Assembly (NCBI RefSeq): GCF_027596085.1
Contig: NC_072453.1
Span: 9,314,448-9,378,447, forward strand
Direction: 5' to 3'
DNA: 64,000 bases
DNA from: Anoplopoma fimbria
Lineage: Eukaryota > Chordata > Actinopteri > Perciformes > Anoplopomatidae
A program made the position numbers and the translations under genes. Shown one piece after another: positions 1 to 14,762 of this stretch. Within the stretch, counting starts at the first letter, position 1. Every line of letters starts with the position of its first letter. The notes below the pieces were generated by a model, which saw only the letters and a list, made by a program, of their open reading frames with translations, was not told the origin of the DNA and made no database searches.

Positions 1-880
1 ATGAGATGTCAGATCTCGATTGGTTCATCGGTATGATTCGTCCAATTCCAACATTGACTGCAAACGCAGAAAGTACTTATTTAGTTCAATGTATATTCTC
101 TCTGTGTATAAATAAAAATACTCATTAAAACTACGGCAGATAGCCTAAAGATCATGATTATTATCTAATTTATTTTTGCATTGTCCAATCGTAGTTATCT
201 GCAACATTACAAGCTGACTTGGGTGGATTTGTGGATTTTGGATTTAAGTCCAGACATTTAGATTCATCCTCTGAATGTCTGTGGGTTTAAGGATCCTCAT
301 GGGCGTCTTGCTGTCCCAACAGTCCCTGACCTCCTGCAGCCCAGACGTCTCTTTCTCCACACTGATGTCTTGACCCCGTTGACATCCCATCAGTGCTGCG
401 CTTTCAGCGTTTTCTTCTTGAAGCGAGATTCGGGAATATAAATACATCAGAATAGTACAAATGGCTCCATCGAGGGGTAAACATGAATTATGTATAAAAC
501 GTTACTCTCCTCGACTCCTGGACCGTTCGGCTGAAAGATAATGAACCCATTTGTCAAACATGCTGCTGAATGCGTGCGCTAATTCCAACAACATCCTCAG
601 GATTTGATAATTGATTGGCCTTTATTCAGAGCATGATTAGTATTCATGGCGAGGCTGCTTTACATGCTGAATACAGTGTGAATAATGCTGTAATGAAATA
701 ATTTAGTGTTAAAGCTCAGGGTGAGAGGATGAAGGAGAGACTGGACTGTAACCTGACATGGATGACTTTATGTTTACAGCGGGAGGTGTTGAACCTCTCG
801 CTGGTTCACACAACGGGTGGGAGAGATTTTTATTATGAGCATCATTAGAGGCATTACTGTCTGTGTGTGAAAAAGTGAAG

Positions 881-926
<46 letters not shown>

Positions 927-1319
927 CCCAGCTAGCTGTCCGAGTCGTGCTCATTAATCACGATGAGAGTCTGTTAATGAGGAGTTCCTGTAAGCAGTTG
1001 GAAGCTGACCCTTCTCTGCTAGCTTTGCTTTAATTATGAGTTTACGGGAGAAGCTAGCAGCCTGTCGAGTGATGAGAGGAAAACACACAATTATAGGAAT
1101 AGTTCAACGGTAATTTGGGGAAATATGCTAATATTTGGTTGGTCAACTATTTTGTGGTTTTGGTCTTGGTCGACCACGATTTCTTAAGCAGATAAGTCTT
1201 TTTTTTGCACATCTCTGATAAACACGAGATTTAAAGTGGTTCTTTGGGTGATTCTTTGTAGACAGTTTAAACGATTCTTTAAATCAACTTATTGAATTGT
1301 TGACAAAATGGTGTGAGTG
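1..1319. other. No gene seen; short (GT)22 tract
   Basis: I see no supportable exon. A (TG)22 tract lies at 882-925. Bases near 250-300 resemble the end of a dispersed fish repeat ('aagtccagacatttagattcatcctctga') that appears again, related, near 12640-12690. Confidence 0.6.
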
Positions 1320-1324
1320 TTAGT

Positions 1325-1812
1325 CAGGCGGTTCTGCCGAGTGAAGCCAATGCTGAAGTATTTTAAAGCTGCATTCTCTCTAATGTCCATCAGGGGGCGA
1401 CTCCTCTGGTTGTATAGAAGTCTATGAGAAAATGACTCTACTTCTCTCTTGATTTATTCCCTCAGTAAACATTGTAAACATAAGTTTATGGTCTCAATCT
1501 CTAGTTTCAAGTCTTCTTCAATACAGCATGATGTTCATTTGGTAAATTATGGTCCATTTAGAGTCAAAGAGACCATAAAGCAGGGTATGCTTTAGGGCAG
1601 GGCTAACCAGTGATTGACAGAGAGGTATACAGCGTCTCTACGTCACTCCTCCGCATTCAAAATATGGTAGCTGGTTGCAAAAAAACAACATGGCGACGGC
1701 CGTAATCCAATAAATTGACGAACAAATCGCCAAATTTGAGGCTTCATAACGTCAGTCCACAAACCAATGGGTGACGTCATGATGACTGCATCCACTTCTT
1801 ATATACATTCTT
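1325..1812 (+). repeat. 490-bp dispersed repeat, copy 1 (near full length)
   Basis: It begins near 'gagtgaagccaatgctgaag' and ends near 'cttcttatatacattc'. The body includes 'cagggggcgactcctctgg', 'gtctatgagaaaatgactc' and 'agaccataaagcagggta', all found again in the other copies. It carries TGACGTCA at 1772-1779 and a YY1-like ATGGCGACGGCC near 1690. I see no coding frame and no clear terminal inverted repeats. Confidence 0.9.
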
Positions 1813-1862
1813 TGTGCAACACTGACACTACACTACTAATAAAACTGGATCCTGTTTAAGAT

Positions 1863-2153
1863 TTAAAGGAACAGTTCACCCCAAATTAAAAAAATACATT
1901 TTAGAAAGAAAATGGCTCCTACATGAAACTGCTCACAACAAGTTCTGTGGATTATCTTCAGTTTCCGGGTCAAGATTACTGAAAATGATTTATGTGAGTG
2001 TCATATAGTCCCATTATATTAGTAAGAAGGCAGACATCTTTACAAAATTAACAACATTTCATACCAAAACAATCTAGATTGATAAATAACAATACAAGTA
2101 GGAGGATGAATATAATTATATAATAATTTTTTGGGGGTGAACTGTCCCTTTAA
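1863..2153. mobile_element. Inverted-repeat element flanked by TTAA (MITE-like)
   Basis: TTAA at 1863-1866 and 2150-2153 flank a left end AGGAACAGTTCACCCC (1867-1882) and a right end GGGGTGAACTGTCCCT (2134-2149), inverted with one mismatch. There is no coding frame. TTAA duplications fit piggyBac-type transposition, but the class is inference. A second, partial copy is near 58363. Confidence 0.8.
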
Positions 2154-2758
2154 TTCCATAATGGGGTTTATAAATCCTGTAAATCAGAAGCACTAGATTT
2201 GGGGTTTTAAAAAAAAGCATCACTGACATGTTTTCTGGACATGTCTGTCAATGTTCTTTGGGTTTGTTTTTTTTGGGTGAGAGCGAGGGAGTCACTGAGG
2301 GAGATGTCACTGCCAGTGGAGCGTTATTGAAGTCACTGGAGTGTGATGATGGAGGAGCTGCTTCGGGGTTGTTGCTGAGCCACCGAGGAGCCGGCAGACA
2401 GATGCTCAGCCCCCTCAGCTCCTCTACTGCTGCTGCTGCTCATGACAGCAGAGAAAAATTGTTTTTCTTATTGAAGAAGTTTGGAAAATCAATCAACAGG
2501 ATGTTTCCAAGCTGCCAGATCACTCACTAAAAATATATAGAAGGAAGGAGGTGGTTTTAAATCTTTAAAATGTTATTCTTTTAATACTTTAAATATCAAG
2601 AGATATACTATGAGAACTATTTATTTTATTCAGTGGTGGAAGAAGTACTCAGATTAGATTATTTTTTAAGGCTAATGTCTACAATACACTATATCTTGTC
2701 CAGTTTCTCGTTTATGTAACACTATAAAATTATTTATACCATGTTGTTGTGGTTGTCA

Positions 2759-3050
2759 ATCACTGTGTAGCCCCGCCCTAAACCATACTCTGCTTTATGG
2801 TCTATTTGACTCTAAATGGAGCATAATTTACTAAATGAACATCATGCTGTATTGAAGAAGACTTGAAACTAGAGATTGAGACCATAAACTCATGTTTACA
2901 ATGTTTACTGAGGGAATAAATCAAGAGAGAAGTAGAGTCATTTTCTCATAGACTTCTATACAACCAGAGGAGTCGCCCCCTGATGGACATTAGAGAGAAT
3001 ACAGCTTTAAAGACACTTCAGCAGTGGCTTCACTTTTCAGAACTGGAGGT
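2759..3050 (-). repeat. 490-bp dispersed repeat, copy 2 (partial, inverted)
   Basis: It runs from 'gtgtagccccgccctaaac' to 'cacttttcagaactggagg', the reverse complement of the left part of copy 1. The YY1/CRE-bearing half is absent. Confidence 0.88.
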
Positions 3051-6000
3051 TTATTTGAACTAAGAGGCCCAAACTATGAACTACTTCGACTCAAAGTTCT
3101 CATGAGGACTGTGAGGTGTCCACATACTTGCAATGTATACTGGCAACATAAAAAGCAAGTTCCACAAAAGTGTGTGTGTGTGTGTATTGACAACATGGGG
3201 TCCTGTGACACACCCATGTTACCGCAACAACCAGGGTCGCTCAGTTCTGTTGTTGCTGACGTTACTCAACCGATCACCGCGATCGCACTCCACCTTTTTC
3301 CTGTGTCTGTCGAACTCACAGCTGTCCTGGAAACATTAGCTCAGCGGTGACGGGGTCCTGCCTCACTTTAAAAACATCATGCAGCCTCTGAGGACCGTTA
3401 AAAACACCAGAGTGTTTCAGAGTCTGAGCAGGGCAGGAAATGACATCACAAAAGGGGAATTTGTGTGTGTGGAGGCGGGGGTAACACTCCCAGAGCTCCC
3501 ACAGTATTTCCACTGCTTTAATGGACACTAATTGGGAAGCCTGTTCTGAAAATGCCGCTCAAGTGGCCGCATGCTGATGCAGGCGTTCAGACGTCCTGCG
3601 TCAACGTCCTGTCGCCCACTGATGCAGACGAGACGTTTGCTTGTGTTGATGAGGGTGTGGTTCAAGACCGCTGCCAGTAAACATGATACTAAAACATGAT
3701 GGAGTGTAGCTTGAGGAGGCGCTGTTGGAGGTTTTCAGACTGGGACAGGTGCATGCAGGTGTTTTAACAACAGCTGGAAGTCAGCAGTTACAGAAGAGTC
3801 TGTCACACACATGCTTATGGAAGATATGAAGGTACTTTAAGTATGGCTGTGTGTTATTGATAAAATCTTCTATCACAATATTGGTCATTTTATATCTCAA
3901 CAATGATATATCTTATAATATATACGATGAAATAGACACGTTTTAAAGAATTTTTTGTGTTGACAAATGAAAAGTACTGAGTATTTTCTCCTTTATTTAA
4001 GAACTTTAGTGCAAAATGCTTCATGTAAAGTTATAGAATTTTTTTTATTAATATTTACAGCTATGCACTTACTTTGTTAATGTGCATGCACACAATTACA
4101 GAGTGATTAGATTAAGACAATAGTTTGTTTTTTAATTAGTTTGATCAGATTTTTGTGTTCACTTGGTTTTTTTATAAATTTACACTCCGTTATTGTGTAT
4201 CAAATAACACGATTTTCACAATGAAAGATGAATAATATTAATCATAATATGATAAATTATGGTATCAAATTATCGCCGATCCCTAACTACAGGACACTTA
4301 AATTTCAGCCTGATTGCAGCAAATTGCACCCAAAGTCCTCCATCCTTTTTCAATAGTCATGAATATATGTCACATAAATCTGCTAAGAAATCATAGAAAA
4401 AAAGACGCTCCCTATAACCCCAGAGAAAGCCTGAGAATTATCACATTTTTAAGTTTTCTTCAGTATGAAACTAATCAAATGACATCCATAGGTTAAATTG
4501 TAAAAAAAAAAAGCTGCTAATATTCAATTCGGCGTACATTTAATGATACCAATTTGCCAAAATGTGAACAAATATTGGCTCAAATTGTTGCCCAAACCGA
4601 GCTGTTTTAATTCCGCCCACAGTGACAGACTTTGGAAACGCACTGATCAGTTTAATGTCCTCTCTGTTTGTAAATTCTCACGACAAACACGGGCCGTCTG
4701 AAATTAGCGGTTGGGTTGATGGAGTAGAGAAGCCGTCCTCGTTATTTACACATTATCTGGAGTTGCCGGCCCTTTTAGAAAGAGCCAGACGCATTAATTT
4801 CACTCTCTACTGGGAAATACGTTCTACTTCCCTCTGACTCACCATATCCGTCTTCAGAGAGATTTCTTGCAGTGATGCAGCAAGTATTGGTTTCATTTTC
4901 TGGGTTTTGTTTCAATCAAACGGAGAACAACTCTATAGATAATTGAAAAGGGCAATCATGCAAATATTATACAAATTACATCTTATTGTTTCAGAAAGCT
5001 GGACTTTTTTTTTTACAGTGAAACGACACTTTCTTTGTGAGCAGGTTTGCAGGTTTTTATGCCTCCATGTTGGTGACAGTTGTGGCTGTAGGCATTATGT
5101 TTTGGGGTTCTGAATGCACAAAGGGAATTTCTTCAAATGTGGCACCTGTATTTAAGGATAAACTGATTGGAATTTGGTGGTCAAAGGTCAATATGACCTC
5201 ACAAAGCATATTTTTGGCCATAACTCAAGAATTCATATGGTAATTATGACAATTTCACACGTGTTTAACAAGATAAAATGATGAAGTGATGAGATTTTGG
5301 ACAGATATGGATGTAAACTGCAACATGATTAGTTGGTGGAGGGATACAACCACAAGGCAGTTTTTTATTCTATTCTAAAATGATTGTGTTAGCGTATTTT
5401 CCTACAGCGATAATTCATCTTTGACATAACAGTATGAGCTACACAGCAGGTGGAAACGAGACCTGTTTATTCTGCTTGTCCTCTTTGATTGAAACAAACA
5501 TAAATCTGTGAAATATGAAAGAATAAAGTGGTTTCTTTACCTCCCTAAATATAAAAAGAAAAGTAAATTGAGTCAGAGTAGAATAGCCATCTGTTTCCAA
5601 TGTATCCAGTGTGCAATATAAATATTCTGTGCAATCCACTGTGGAATATAAACAACCATTCAGTCCGATTATAACACTTAATATAGACGTTTTATTTTTA
5701 TTTTTTATACATATAATACCTTTACGATGTGATAACTTATTCATTATACTTGTTTTTTTTATTTATGTCTCTTGTTTCCTTGCACTATTCACTCTGCTGC
5801 TGTAATCCTGCAAATTTCCCTGTCGTGGGACAAATAAAGGGTTATCTTATCTTATCTTATCTTTTTGAAGGTGTGTCTAGAAAGCCTTCTCCAACTGTAC
5901 CTGTTCCCTCATCACCACAATATCCTATCTATGTCTGTTAAACTTTAATGGGAAGTCAAACCCGCGGCGCTCCGGTGTCAATGTCACCGCCTTGCCGACA

Positions 6001-7374
6001 GTCGGTGTGAGACGAGGGTCATGGGGGTGAAGAGGACAACTTCACATGCAAGACCAAAATCAATAATAAATCACACATAGTATTATGTGTTTATCTAACG
6101 CCTGATATCTCTTCTTCCTCTGAGCCATAGAGCTCCATTAAGAACACATCAGTGAGCCTCACTGTTGTTCCTTCATCACCATGAACACACAGACTGTTGT
6201 TTACTCTGACTCAATCACACAAACACCGTCCTAAAGCCACAAAATACTCACTAGAGCACCAAATGTTGATTCATCCGCCGCTGAAAATAGTCCCAAAACA
6301 AATGCACTTTGTTTGATTAAAAACTACACTGGCCAGCTGTTAGATGACGAAACAAATATTTGTCTATTTAAAAAATGACGTCTTCAGAAGGAACCAGTGG
6401 GCGTCAGAGAGTCTCAGACAGGGTGGAGAATTCAGACTCTTTTTTTATTAGATCTGCTGTCAGTAACACGTAAGGATGTCGTCTGTCAGCTGTGAGGCAA
6501 ACACAGACAGATCACGACGCCGTGGATCGATGGATTTGCGGGTTTCATTTCTCACCTCCGTCCCCTCAGCGTACATGTTTCAGTGAGCCCCAGTTCCTCT
6601 CAGCCATAGATCCCTTCAATAGGACTCAACCCACACAGCATCGTTTCCATGGCAACGGTTGAGTCATCTATTGAGGGCGCTGCTGAGACGATGATGTAAA
6701 CATGCTTTAGGTGACTTAACCGAGTGTAATCATGACGTGAGGAAATTGTGGCTTTAAACTTTCAGCTTTATTGTTTCACGTTCTCATATTTAGTGTCACA
6801 AACACACAGGAAGTTAAACCAACACTGACTGCTTATTAATGCATGGAATTTTTTAATCATCAGGTTGTTCAGGATCGGCAAACACAAGAGCCAGCTGTGG
6901 TTAGTCTTTCGTTTTTCCAACAATCAGGAGTCTGTCCTCCTCTGCAGGAGTCCTTTGATGTCTTTAGTCTGCACACCTCGACAACAGCAAGTAAAAAAAA
7001 AAAAGCAGTAAAGCTGCTAATCTGCTGAAAGGAGCTGTTCAGCCAAAGACCGCAGCAGCTGTCCATAATGACGTGTTATTTTTGGCCAGAAGTGGGTAAA
7101 CGGAGCTAATTGTCATATAAAATGCAAATGGATTCTGCTCCCTTTTTTTCCAGTTCATTGCTCTTAAAGTGAAAAAAAGTAAACTGGAGAAAGCGGGACA
7201 AAAACACAGATATCATTCTTCTGGTTATGAACAGTTTTAGCTTTTAAAACATTCTTTTATTAAATTAGGATAAAACTACATACATGTCCTTTGAGTAGTT
7301 GCCGCGCTGCAGCAGTCAAACAAATAAATGACAAACATTAGTGTATCGACATTTCTTGCGTGTGGTGTCAACTC
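3051..7374. other. No gene seen; AT-rich, some repeat tails
   Basis: I find no supportable exon. At about 5786-5860 there is a retroposon-like 3' tail, 'caaataaagggttatctta' followed by TTATC repeats; the same tail occurs inverted near 37165-37212. Confidence 0.55.
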
Positions 7375-7757
7375 AGACTCTACTTCTCTCTTGATTTATT
7401 CCCTCAGTAAACATTGTAAACATGAGTTTATGGTCTCAGTCTCTAGTTTCAAGTCTTCTTCAACACAGCATGATGTTCATTTAGTAAATTATGATCCATT
7501 TAGAGTCAAATAGACCATAAAGCAGGGTATGTTTTAGGGCGGGCTACACAGTGATTGACAGGTCGACACCAGAGACGTATACGACGTCTCTATGTCACTC
7601 CTCTGCAGTCCTAATATGTTCACTTCCGGTTCACTGGTTGCAAAAAAACCAAGATGGCGGCGGCCAAAACGCCCAACTCAAGGCTTCAAAATGGCAGTCC
7701 ACAAACCGATTGATGACGTCACAACGACTACGTCCACTTCTTATATACACTCTATGG
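7375..7757 (+). repeat. 490-bp dispersed repeat, copy 3 (5' truncated)
   Basis: It starts inside the family body at 'cagactctacttctctc' and ends 'cttatatacactctatgg'. It holds a perfect AAGATGGCGGC YY1-type site at 7651-7661 and TGACGTCA at 7714-7721. Confidence 0.9.
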
Positions 7758-10700
7758 AAACAACAGACAACTTGATAAATGAAGCACAGCAAGGTTTTTT
7801 TGTTTTTACAGATTTGTGTAGTATCAAGAAAATCACTCAAACAGTAGTTTTATGTACTTTTAACATTGTCAGTCTAGTCTGGTTTCCATACGAATGAATT
7901 CTGCTGGCAAAAGGGTTTATTTGGGAGTGAGTTAAAGTGCAATGAATCACACATCTCTGTAGCACCACCCTGCTGGAAAACACTTCAGTGAAGCCACAGT
8001 CTGGGTTTCCAGCTGTGAACCTTCAGGTCCAGACTGCTGCACAAAGTGACAGTTTGACATCAGACAGACGAGCTGCTTCAGGTGTGATCACTCACCTGAG
8101 TTTGTTATTGTCGCTCTTATTTTAGCTCCGTGCACTCTGCTTGCCCTTTCTCTTCAGAAATAAGTTTTTTGTTCTGAGAGCAATCAGCAGAGCGTCTCTG
8201 TGATAAGACGACTTAGCAGCACATGAAGATGTCGCAGCTGATAACATGATGCCTCTGTAACGAGTCGTCGCACAACGGGGGTGCAGTTAGCTCCCATCGA
8301 GCTTCCTCTTGAGCCTCGGAAATTAATCTGACTCTGTGTCTCTGTCGTTTAGTTTAACGATGAGAGGAGGGTGGCAACTGATAAGGGAAGATTTATTTTT
8401 TTAGGGTAATGAAAGGGCCTTAAGGTGGTTTAAATAGATGGCACAAGATGAGGGAACTCATATCATAGAGGCATATTAAGTAACTTATCAGGTAAAAAAA
8501 CACCAAACATTTGCTGTATTAAGTTTCTCAAATGTGAGGATTTGCTTTTTTTCTATTTGCATCAATGTAAATTGAGCCATTTTGCGGTTTTGGGCCGTCA
8601 AACAAAATAAAAAAATTAAATCTTTTGACGTCACAATGCATTTTAGAAACAGCTGATGAACATTTGTCGTTTTAAAGAAGACTCTTTACATAAGAAAAGG
8701 CAGCACAAGAAAGTGCAAAAAGAAGACGTATAAATAAGGTTTTAGAAAAATAAGAAGAAAATGTCGGAAGAAAAGAAAGCTAAAATATTAAGGGACAAAA
8801 CAAAACAAAATTATTTAACAAATTATTAAAATAATTGTTACTTTCAGCTTTAGATGCAACTGTTGTTTCATATAACATTAAAATAATTCTACAGAAATGA
8901 TTAGCGGCACGTTTGATTCATTGTCAACACAAAACAAAATAAGCTAAATGGAGCTTTAAAATTCTCATTACATGATCTGCATTGTGTGGTTTAAATCCTG
9001 CATATCTGCAGAGTGAATGGAGTGTTTTTTGTGTTTGTTTGGCAGGTACTTCATGACTCAGCAGCTGAGTCATGAAAAGGGAACTCCTACTGTGTAAAAA
9101 TAATCCGGCTCCAGGAAACACCCGACTCCAACTCCTCTCTTGGTACATAACATTTAAAACATTTATTCACATACAGTTTATTTCTCAGTAGGCTTGAAGC
9201 TTAAAGAGTTTATGGTTTGTTTACCTGTAGACGACCTCATTGAGCTGCTGTTGTTTGCATTATTGAGAGACTAAGACTAATGAGAGTTTTTCCTCATTAT
9301 TCAAAACAAAAAGCTCCCGTAGACTTTCCTCTTCCTCTCAGGGACGACAAATCTCTGCAGTAGCTGCTGTTGGTCATGCATAGAGGTTTTAATGTCACTT
9401 CATACTGCCATACTCACCGTCAACCGTTTTGTCTCTGTGACAGCTGCTGTTGAGCTGATTTACTGTCATCATAAGTCGGATTGAAGCTCTTTACTGTATA
9501 CGCGTTGTCTGCATCCCTGAGGCATGTGGCCATTATTGATGTTAGCATTTATCAGAAGGCCATTTGTGTTTTCAGAATGGAGCCTGTAGGGAAAGGAAAA
9601 CTCATGTGGCTGAAGGTTACTGCAATAATTAACATTTAGAATCATGATTTGATGGATAAAGTAGAAGATCCCAAATCTATTCCTTTTCATAAAGTTAACT
9701 CAAAAGTATCCATGAGTTAAATTCTTCAGGCGGGTCCTCTGGCGCTCGTTGCAGAGCTCTGACCCAGTTTGTCGACTGGCTAAGTGCGTTTCTCTGTTTT
9801 TTGGTTTCCTGCTTTTCTCACATCTACTCAACCTGCTGGTCACAACAGCTACACACATTCAGAATGAATCTAGAGATGAAATGTCATAGGACTGTTTATT
9901 CTATATATTTGTTGGCTCTGTAAAGACGTCGTGGGTTAAATGAAAAACAATAATGATGCTATGTTTGATATTTGCAGGGGAGAAAGGAAGTCATGGGGGT
10001 TTTTATAGAGTCCTCCAGATAATGAGGAAATCTCAAATTCAATCAAGGGAAATCATTAAAATCATGCAGACAAGAGGAAACATACATGAAGTCACTATTA
10101 ACGGTCGTAGGGAGAAAACAATCGTGTCTGACTTTATTTTCAGTCAATATTCTCCCCCCAAAAATGCTAGATTTGAACATCAATCAGATATTGAATAATA
10201 AATTAAAACAACATTTGATTTAAAGTGGCAGTAGTGTTTTAAGAACACTTCAAGTTATATTGCATTACTTACTTTATTTAACCTTAAATATTAAAAGGAC
10301 AAGATCATAATAATGAATTATTTTATTGATTGTTATAAATATGTAAAATGCATTCACACCCAATGGTGGAGGAAGTATTCAGATCCTTTACTTAAGTAAA
10401 AGTACTAATACCACACTGTGAAAATACTGTTCCATGTAAAAGTCCTGCATTGGAAAGATTGCTAAAGTAAAGGTTTAGGTTTGAATGTATTAAAAGTATA
10501 AAAATGTCCCCAGTGACTATTATACTGTTATTTATTAAATCACTAGATTATTATTAATCATGCATTCATGTACAATCAGGATTTTACTGTTTTAAGTGGT
10601 TGAGCTGGAGCTTATTTTCATTATTTTCATTATAGATTAATCTGCTGATTATTTTTTCAATTAATTGATTGATTGTTGGGTTTGTAAAAACAGGGAAAAT

Positions 10701-13700
10701 AGGGAGAATTTGCTTCACAATTAAAGCCCAAATTGACACCATGACAATGTTTTTAAGTCCAAACCTCAAAATGATTACTAAAACGTTAACATCATTAAAA
10801 TAATTTCAAGGAAAACAGCAAATCTGTCATGAGGCAAAATCAATATGAAAATAGCCAATTCATTTTCTGTCCATTGATTATTCAACCACAGTGGCATGAG
10901 AAGAAAATACTTTTTGAGGTACAAGTACCTAAAATTTGTACTTAAGTACAGTCCTTGAGGAAATGCACCTGGTTTGTTATCAACCATCTGTTGTAGTGCT
11001 GCACATGAGTAGTGTAGTAGGTGGTTGTGTGCCCCTTTAAATCTTTATATATAACTGCTTAGAGAATGTGTATTGATGCAAACAAACCCAAACTCCTGAC
11101 TGGACGGCATCTTGAATTCTGAGGGTCATTATCAGCAGACTCAGACGGTCTCTGAGGTAAACGATGCAGGTGATGACTCACACATTCAGGCTTCCCCCTC
11201 CGTCTCGTCTCTAAAAACATCTCCGGATGGATCTCTGCAAAGCTGCAACACACACCGACGCCACGCTCAGCTGACTGAGGCTGAGCACGAATCGTTGAAA
11301 ATGTCATTTATGTAACGCTGTAAATAGTAATTACTGCCGTGACTCTAAACAGGAAAAGGTTTTTCTGCATATTTAAATCAGTTTCATCTCCCGTTCTCAC
11401 ACATGACTGAGAATGTTGAACATTCACAGTGCAGATAAACAGATGTTTTTACCATGAAATGTTAAGAAACAGTCATACGGGTTTCATTGTATTGCAGTTA
11501 GATACATGCAACTGGCTGTTCAGTGGAAGGTTACCGACATTTTCAGCTTTGGAAACGTTAACATTACTATAAACTTAAGTCTGTTCAGGTGAAAAAAAAT
11601 CAAACATCTTTTGACCCGTCCAGTTTTATAACATGCTTTTTGATTTTTTTGAATATTAGAGTGACATTTCTCTTTCATCTGGCTCTCTCATAGATAATTT
11701 TTTGGTGAAATGTCCAAGATCAGGAATCCTTTTGATGAAAGAACGAAAAGGACGTCAGCTTGCAATGTCATTTTTTTTGTTATGACACGCTTTCATGCAC
11801 ATCTAGGCCTTCACTGCAGTGTGGGAGTTCTCACAGAGGAAGTGGAGTTGTGATTTGAGCGACAACACCTTGGTTTAACATAAACAAATCTCTGCCTAAT
11901 GCAGGTGTTCACAATCTTTTGCATTATAGGTAGACAAGGACAAAAATACACGCTGATCATCATGCAAGACGTCTTTTTTTGTCGGCTAAATAGAGTTTGT
12001 TCATTGTGATGAAGCCACGGAATAAATATCACCTCAATCTAAATACACCTCCCCTTTATATCCAGATTCACTATAATGGCTCTCATAGCCACTGTACTTG
12101 GAAGCAAACAGCAGACAGATTCAGTTAGAGACTAGCTTGTGAACATAGTGGAGCGTTTTGCAGCTAAAGAGCCAGACAATTCACCCAGGAGGTGGTGGAG
12201 ACCAAAAATGGAGTTTTCAACATTTTTTCAAGTTTGTCAATTTTGTGTTCATAACTAGCCAAGTAAACTCTAAAAGTTTGTTACATTAATATGACTACAT
12301 GAATCCCTGCTGCAGCATAAAGTTCATTTCAATCCATTGAGAACTGCTTGCCTGGCTCATATGGGGAAAAACTAGCTTTAGCTTTTAGGTTAACAAATAT
12401 AAAACCTCCATGGATCAAAAAATCATAATAGAAAGAGTCATAATAGAGCTTATTTGAAGTTCAAGGTGCTTGTCAACAGTTTTACGGACTTCTCTTTTAT
12501 AACAAAAATGCTTTTTGGGCCACCGGGAACAAAATGGAAGCAAGGCTGATCAGCAACATTGTGTTCAGTTTCTTATTGTACATTTAGATGTTGACCTGAT
12601 TTTGGTGCTAAAGGAAAGTAAGAACATCACCAAAGTCACAATGATTCATCCTCTGGGGACCATGAATGTCTGTGCAAAACTTCAAGTCCATCCATCCAAT
12701 AATTGTTGATTTATTTCAGTCTGGACCAAAGTGGTGGACTGACATCATTTCCATCTATAGAGCCAAGAGAGGCTAAACTGTGCTTCATATAAATGTCTTA
12801 AATAATTAAAATCCTTGGAGCTGTAGCATGGAAAACCAACAGCCTCATCTCGAAAAACACAGATCATATTGTTTCCAAGTGTTTCCTCCTTTATTCCCAT
12901 CAACAAATGTCTTTTAATACGTCACTGCCTCTTTTTTTGTTACCCTCCTGTAGTGAAGCGCCCTCGATGACTTGTAGCTGAGAAGAGCAACATATGCTCC
13001 CTAATAACATAGCAGGTGCTCTTCCCAGTGCATGCGGCGAAGCAGACCTTCTCTCTGGTGTGTTAGTCTTCAAATTCTTCCTCCTCCAGAGTCTTTTTTC
13101 TTTATTCCTGCCTCCACCCATCAGCTCCGCATTTTGTGCTGAATTGCAGTAACAGTAGAAGGTCTAATGTAGCTTCACCTCATTTTATCTGATGTCGTTC
13201 CAGTGTTGAACGAAGCGAGTGAGTGTGTGTTTGAAGACAGATGAGATGAACCAGACGGCTTCTCCTCTGAAGGCATCTGTTGCCCAGTCGGAGAGCATTA
13301 TGACGCCTGATGAAATCACAGCTGACATTTGGAAAACAGTAGATGAAGCGTATAGCGACTGAAGGATTATGTTTTGGTTCAGAAGGAAATACGCTGAGAC
13401 TTTCTGTCCTCCATCTTTTTTTCTCCTCCCCTTCCTCCTGCATCGGCAACCTTTTCTGGCTCATGATGCATGCATGTTTCACGCAGTCATGCCTACAGTG
13501 ACGGGAGATTACAATCCGGAGGAACATTGGCACACACACATATTGTGTCGCTGTTAAAATATTCAATGTTGCCTGCATGCTGCATTTTCAAACACAACAC
13601 ACGCCGTTGTTTGAGGCGTCCAATCTGATCAGCTGTGATATCAGCGATGAATATTTCACCGTCACAAAATGTGGAATGTGGGTCGCTTCGAGGAAGCAAG

Positions 13701-14617
13701 GCCTTGCAGGGAAGCGCGATAGATATCCCTCCCTCTCTCTCTCTCTCTCCTCTCTCTCCCTCTGGTTTTAATGGTTTTTGCTTTATTAGGGTCTCTGTGT
13801 CGTTGCAGCTCACAATATTAAGTCCAAGGAAAAACCCCAGAGGAGCTCAGAAGAGCCCGAGGCGAGGTGTTGCTTCATCTGCCGTGTTTGGAGCGAGAGG
13901 AATTTCTGCTTCTTTGTTTTTCATCAGGCGTTGTGGGGTTCCTCAAAATGACGGTGAAATGCAGAGGGAGAGAGAGAGAGAAAGGGGAGAGTGAATAAAT
14001 GAAAAGGGAAAGATTCATGTTGTGCTTGTATGTGTGTGTTCTAGTGTGAGAAAAAAAAAAGACCTCTTTCCACGAGTACTGCACGCTGAGAGCACAAAAT
14101 GTTTTAGTCACAGCTCGTTTTATGAAGGTGAAACTCATGATGCCTGAAGGGTTTCAACCTATGAAATCTACCTCATTAGTTTATGAGATGAAGGGACATT
14201 AATTGCCTTGAAACACACTAGTCTTTGCAATTCAACGTCAACACTTCATCGCTTACAGAGCCTCAATCCAGGGCATCTGGGACAGTTTACCGTTAATAAA
14301 CATATCTAATCCCTGCGGGTACAGAGAGTCAAAGTGAAACAGGAAACTTCTAGATTTTTTCCGAGAAGACATAATTGTAATATTTAAAATAATTGTTAAA
14401 AACCCCCCAGCATTGCTCAACTGTATGTCATGCAGTTCACTCCACTTGTTCAGAGAGGAAATGCACACTTGGCACACAAAACTATGTATAATTGTTTATT
14501 TAATATTTCCGTTTTTTAGCAGCACAAGTCCAAGACTGTAGCAGAATGGTGTTGACGTTGCTGAAAAACTTTCCAGATAATTCATAACTATTTAATGCTA
14601 AGAAAACATTGTTTAAA
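7758..14617. other. No gene seen; repeat fragments
   Basis: No exon is supportable. About 10365-10530 and 10910-10970 hold the fish 'agtattcagatcctttacttaagtaaaagta' type repeat (shown here only in part). About 10600-10800 resembles the 'ttttcattatagattaatctgctgatta' type. About 12590-12800 is a fragment of a family also seen in opposite orientation near 29680-30080. Confidence 0.5.
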
Positions 14618-14762
14618 GCATAGATTGTATATAAGAAGTGGATGAAGTTGTCGTGATGTCACCTATTAGTTTGTGAACAACAGTTTTGAAGCCTTGAGTT
14701 TGTGTTTTGGTCGTCGCCATCTTGAAATTTTGCAACCACACCAATATGTTCACCAGCTAGTC
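14618..14762 (-). repeat. 490-bp dispersed repeat, copy 4 (fragment, inverted)
   Basis: It contains 'tatataagaagtggatgaag' and 'cgtcgccatcttg', the inverted right end of the family including the YY1-like site. It is diverged and the CRE-like site is lost. Confidence 0.8.

Noticed and set aside
5037..5243. 68-codon frame with a hydrophobic start
   Set aside because: No splice sites, homology or codon bias support it; length is within chance for this AT content.
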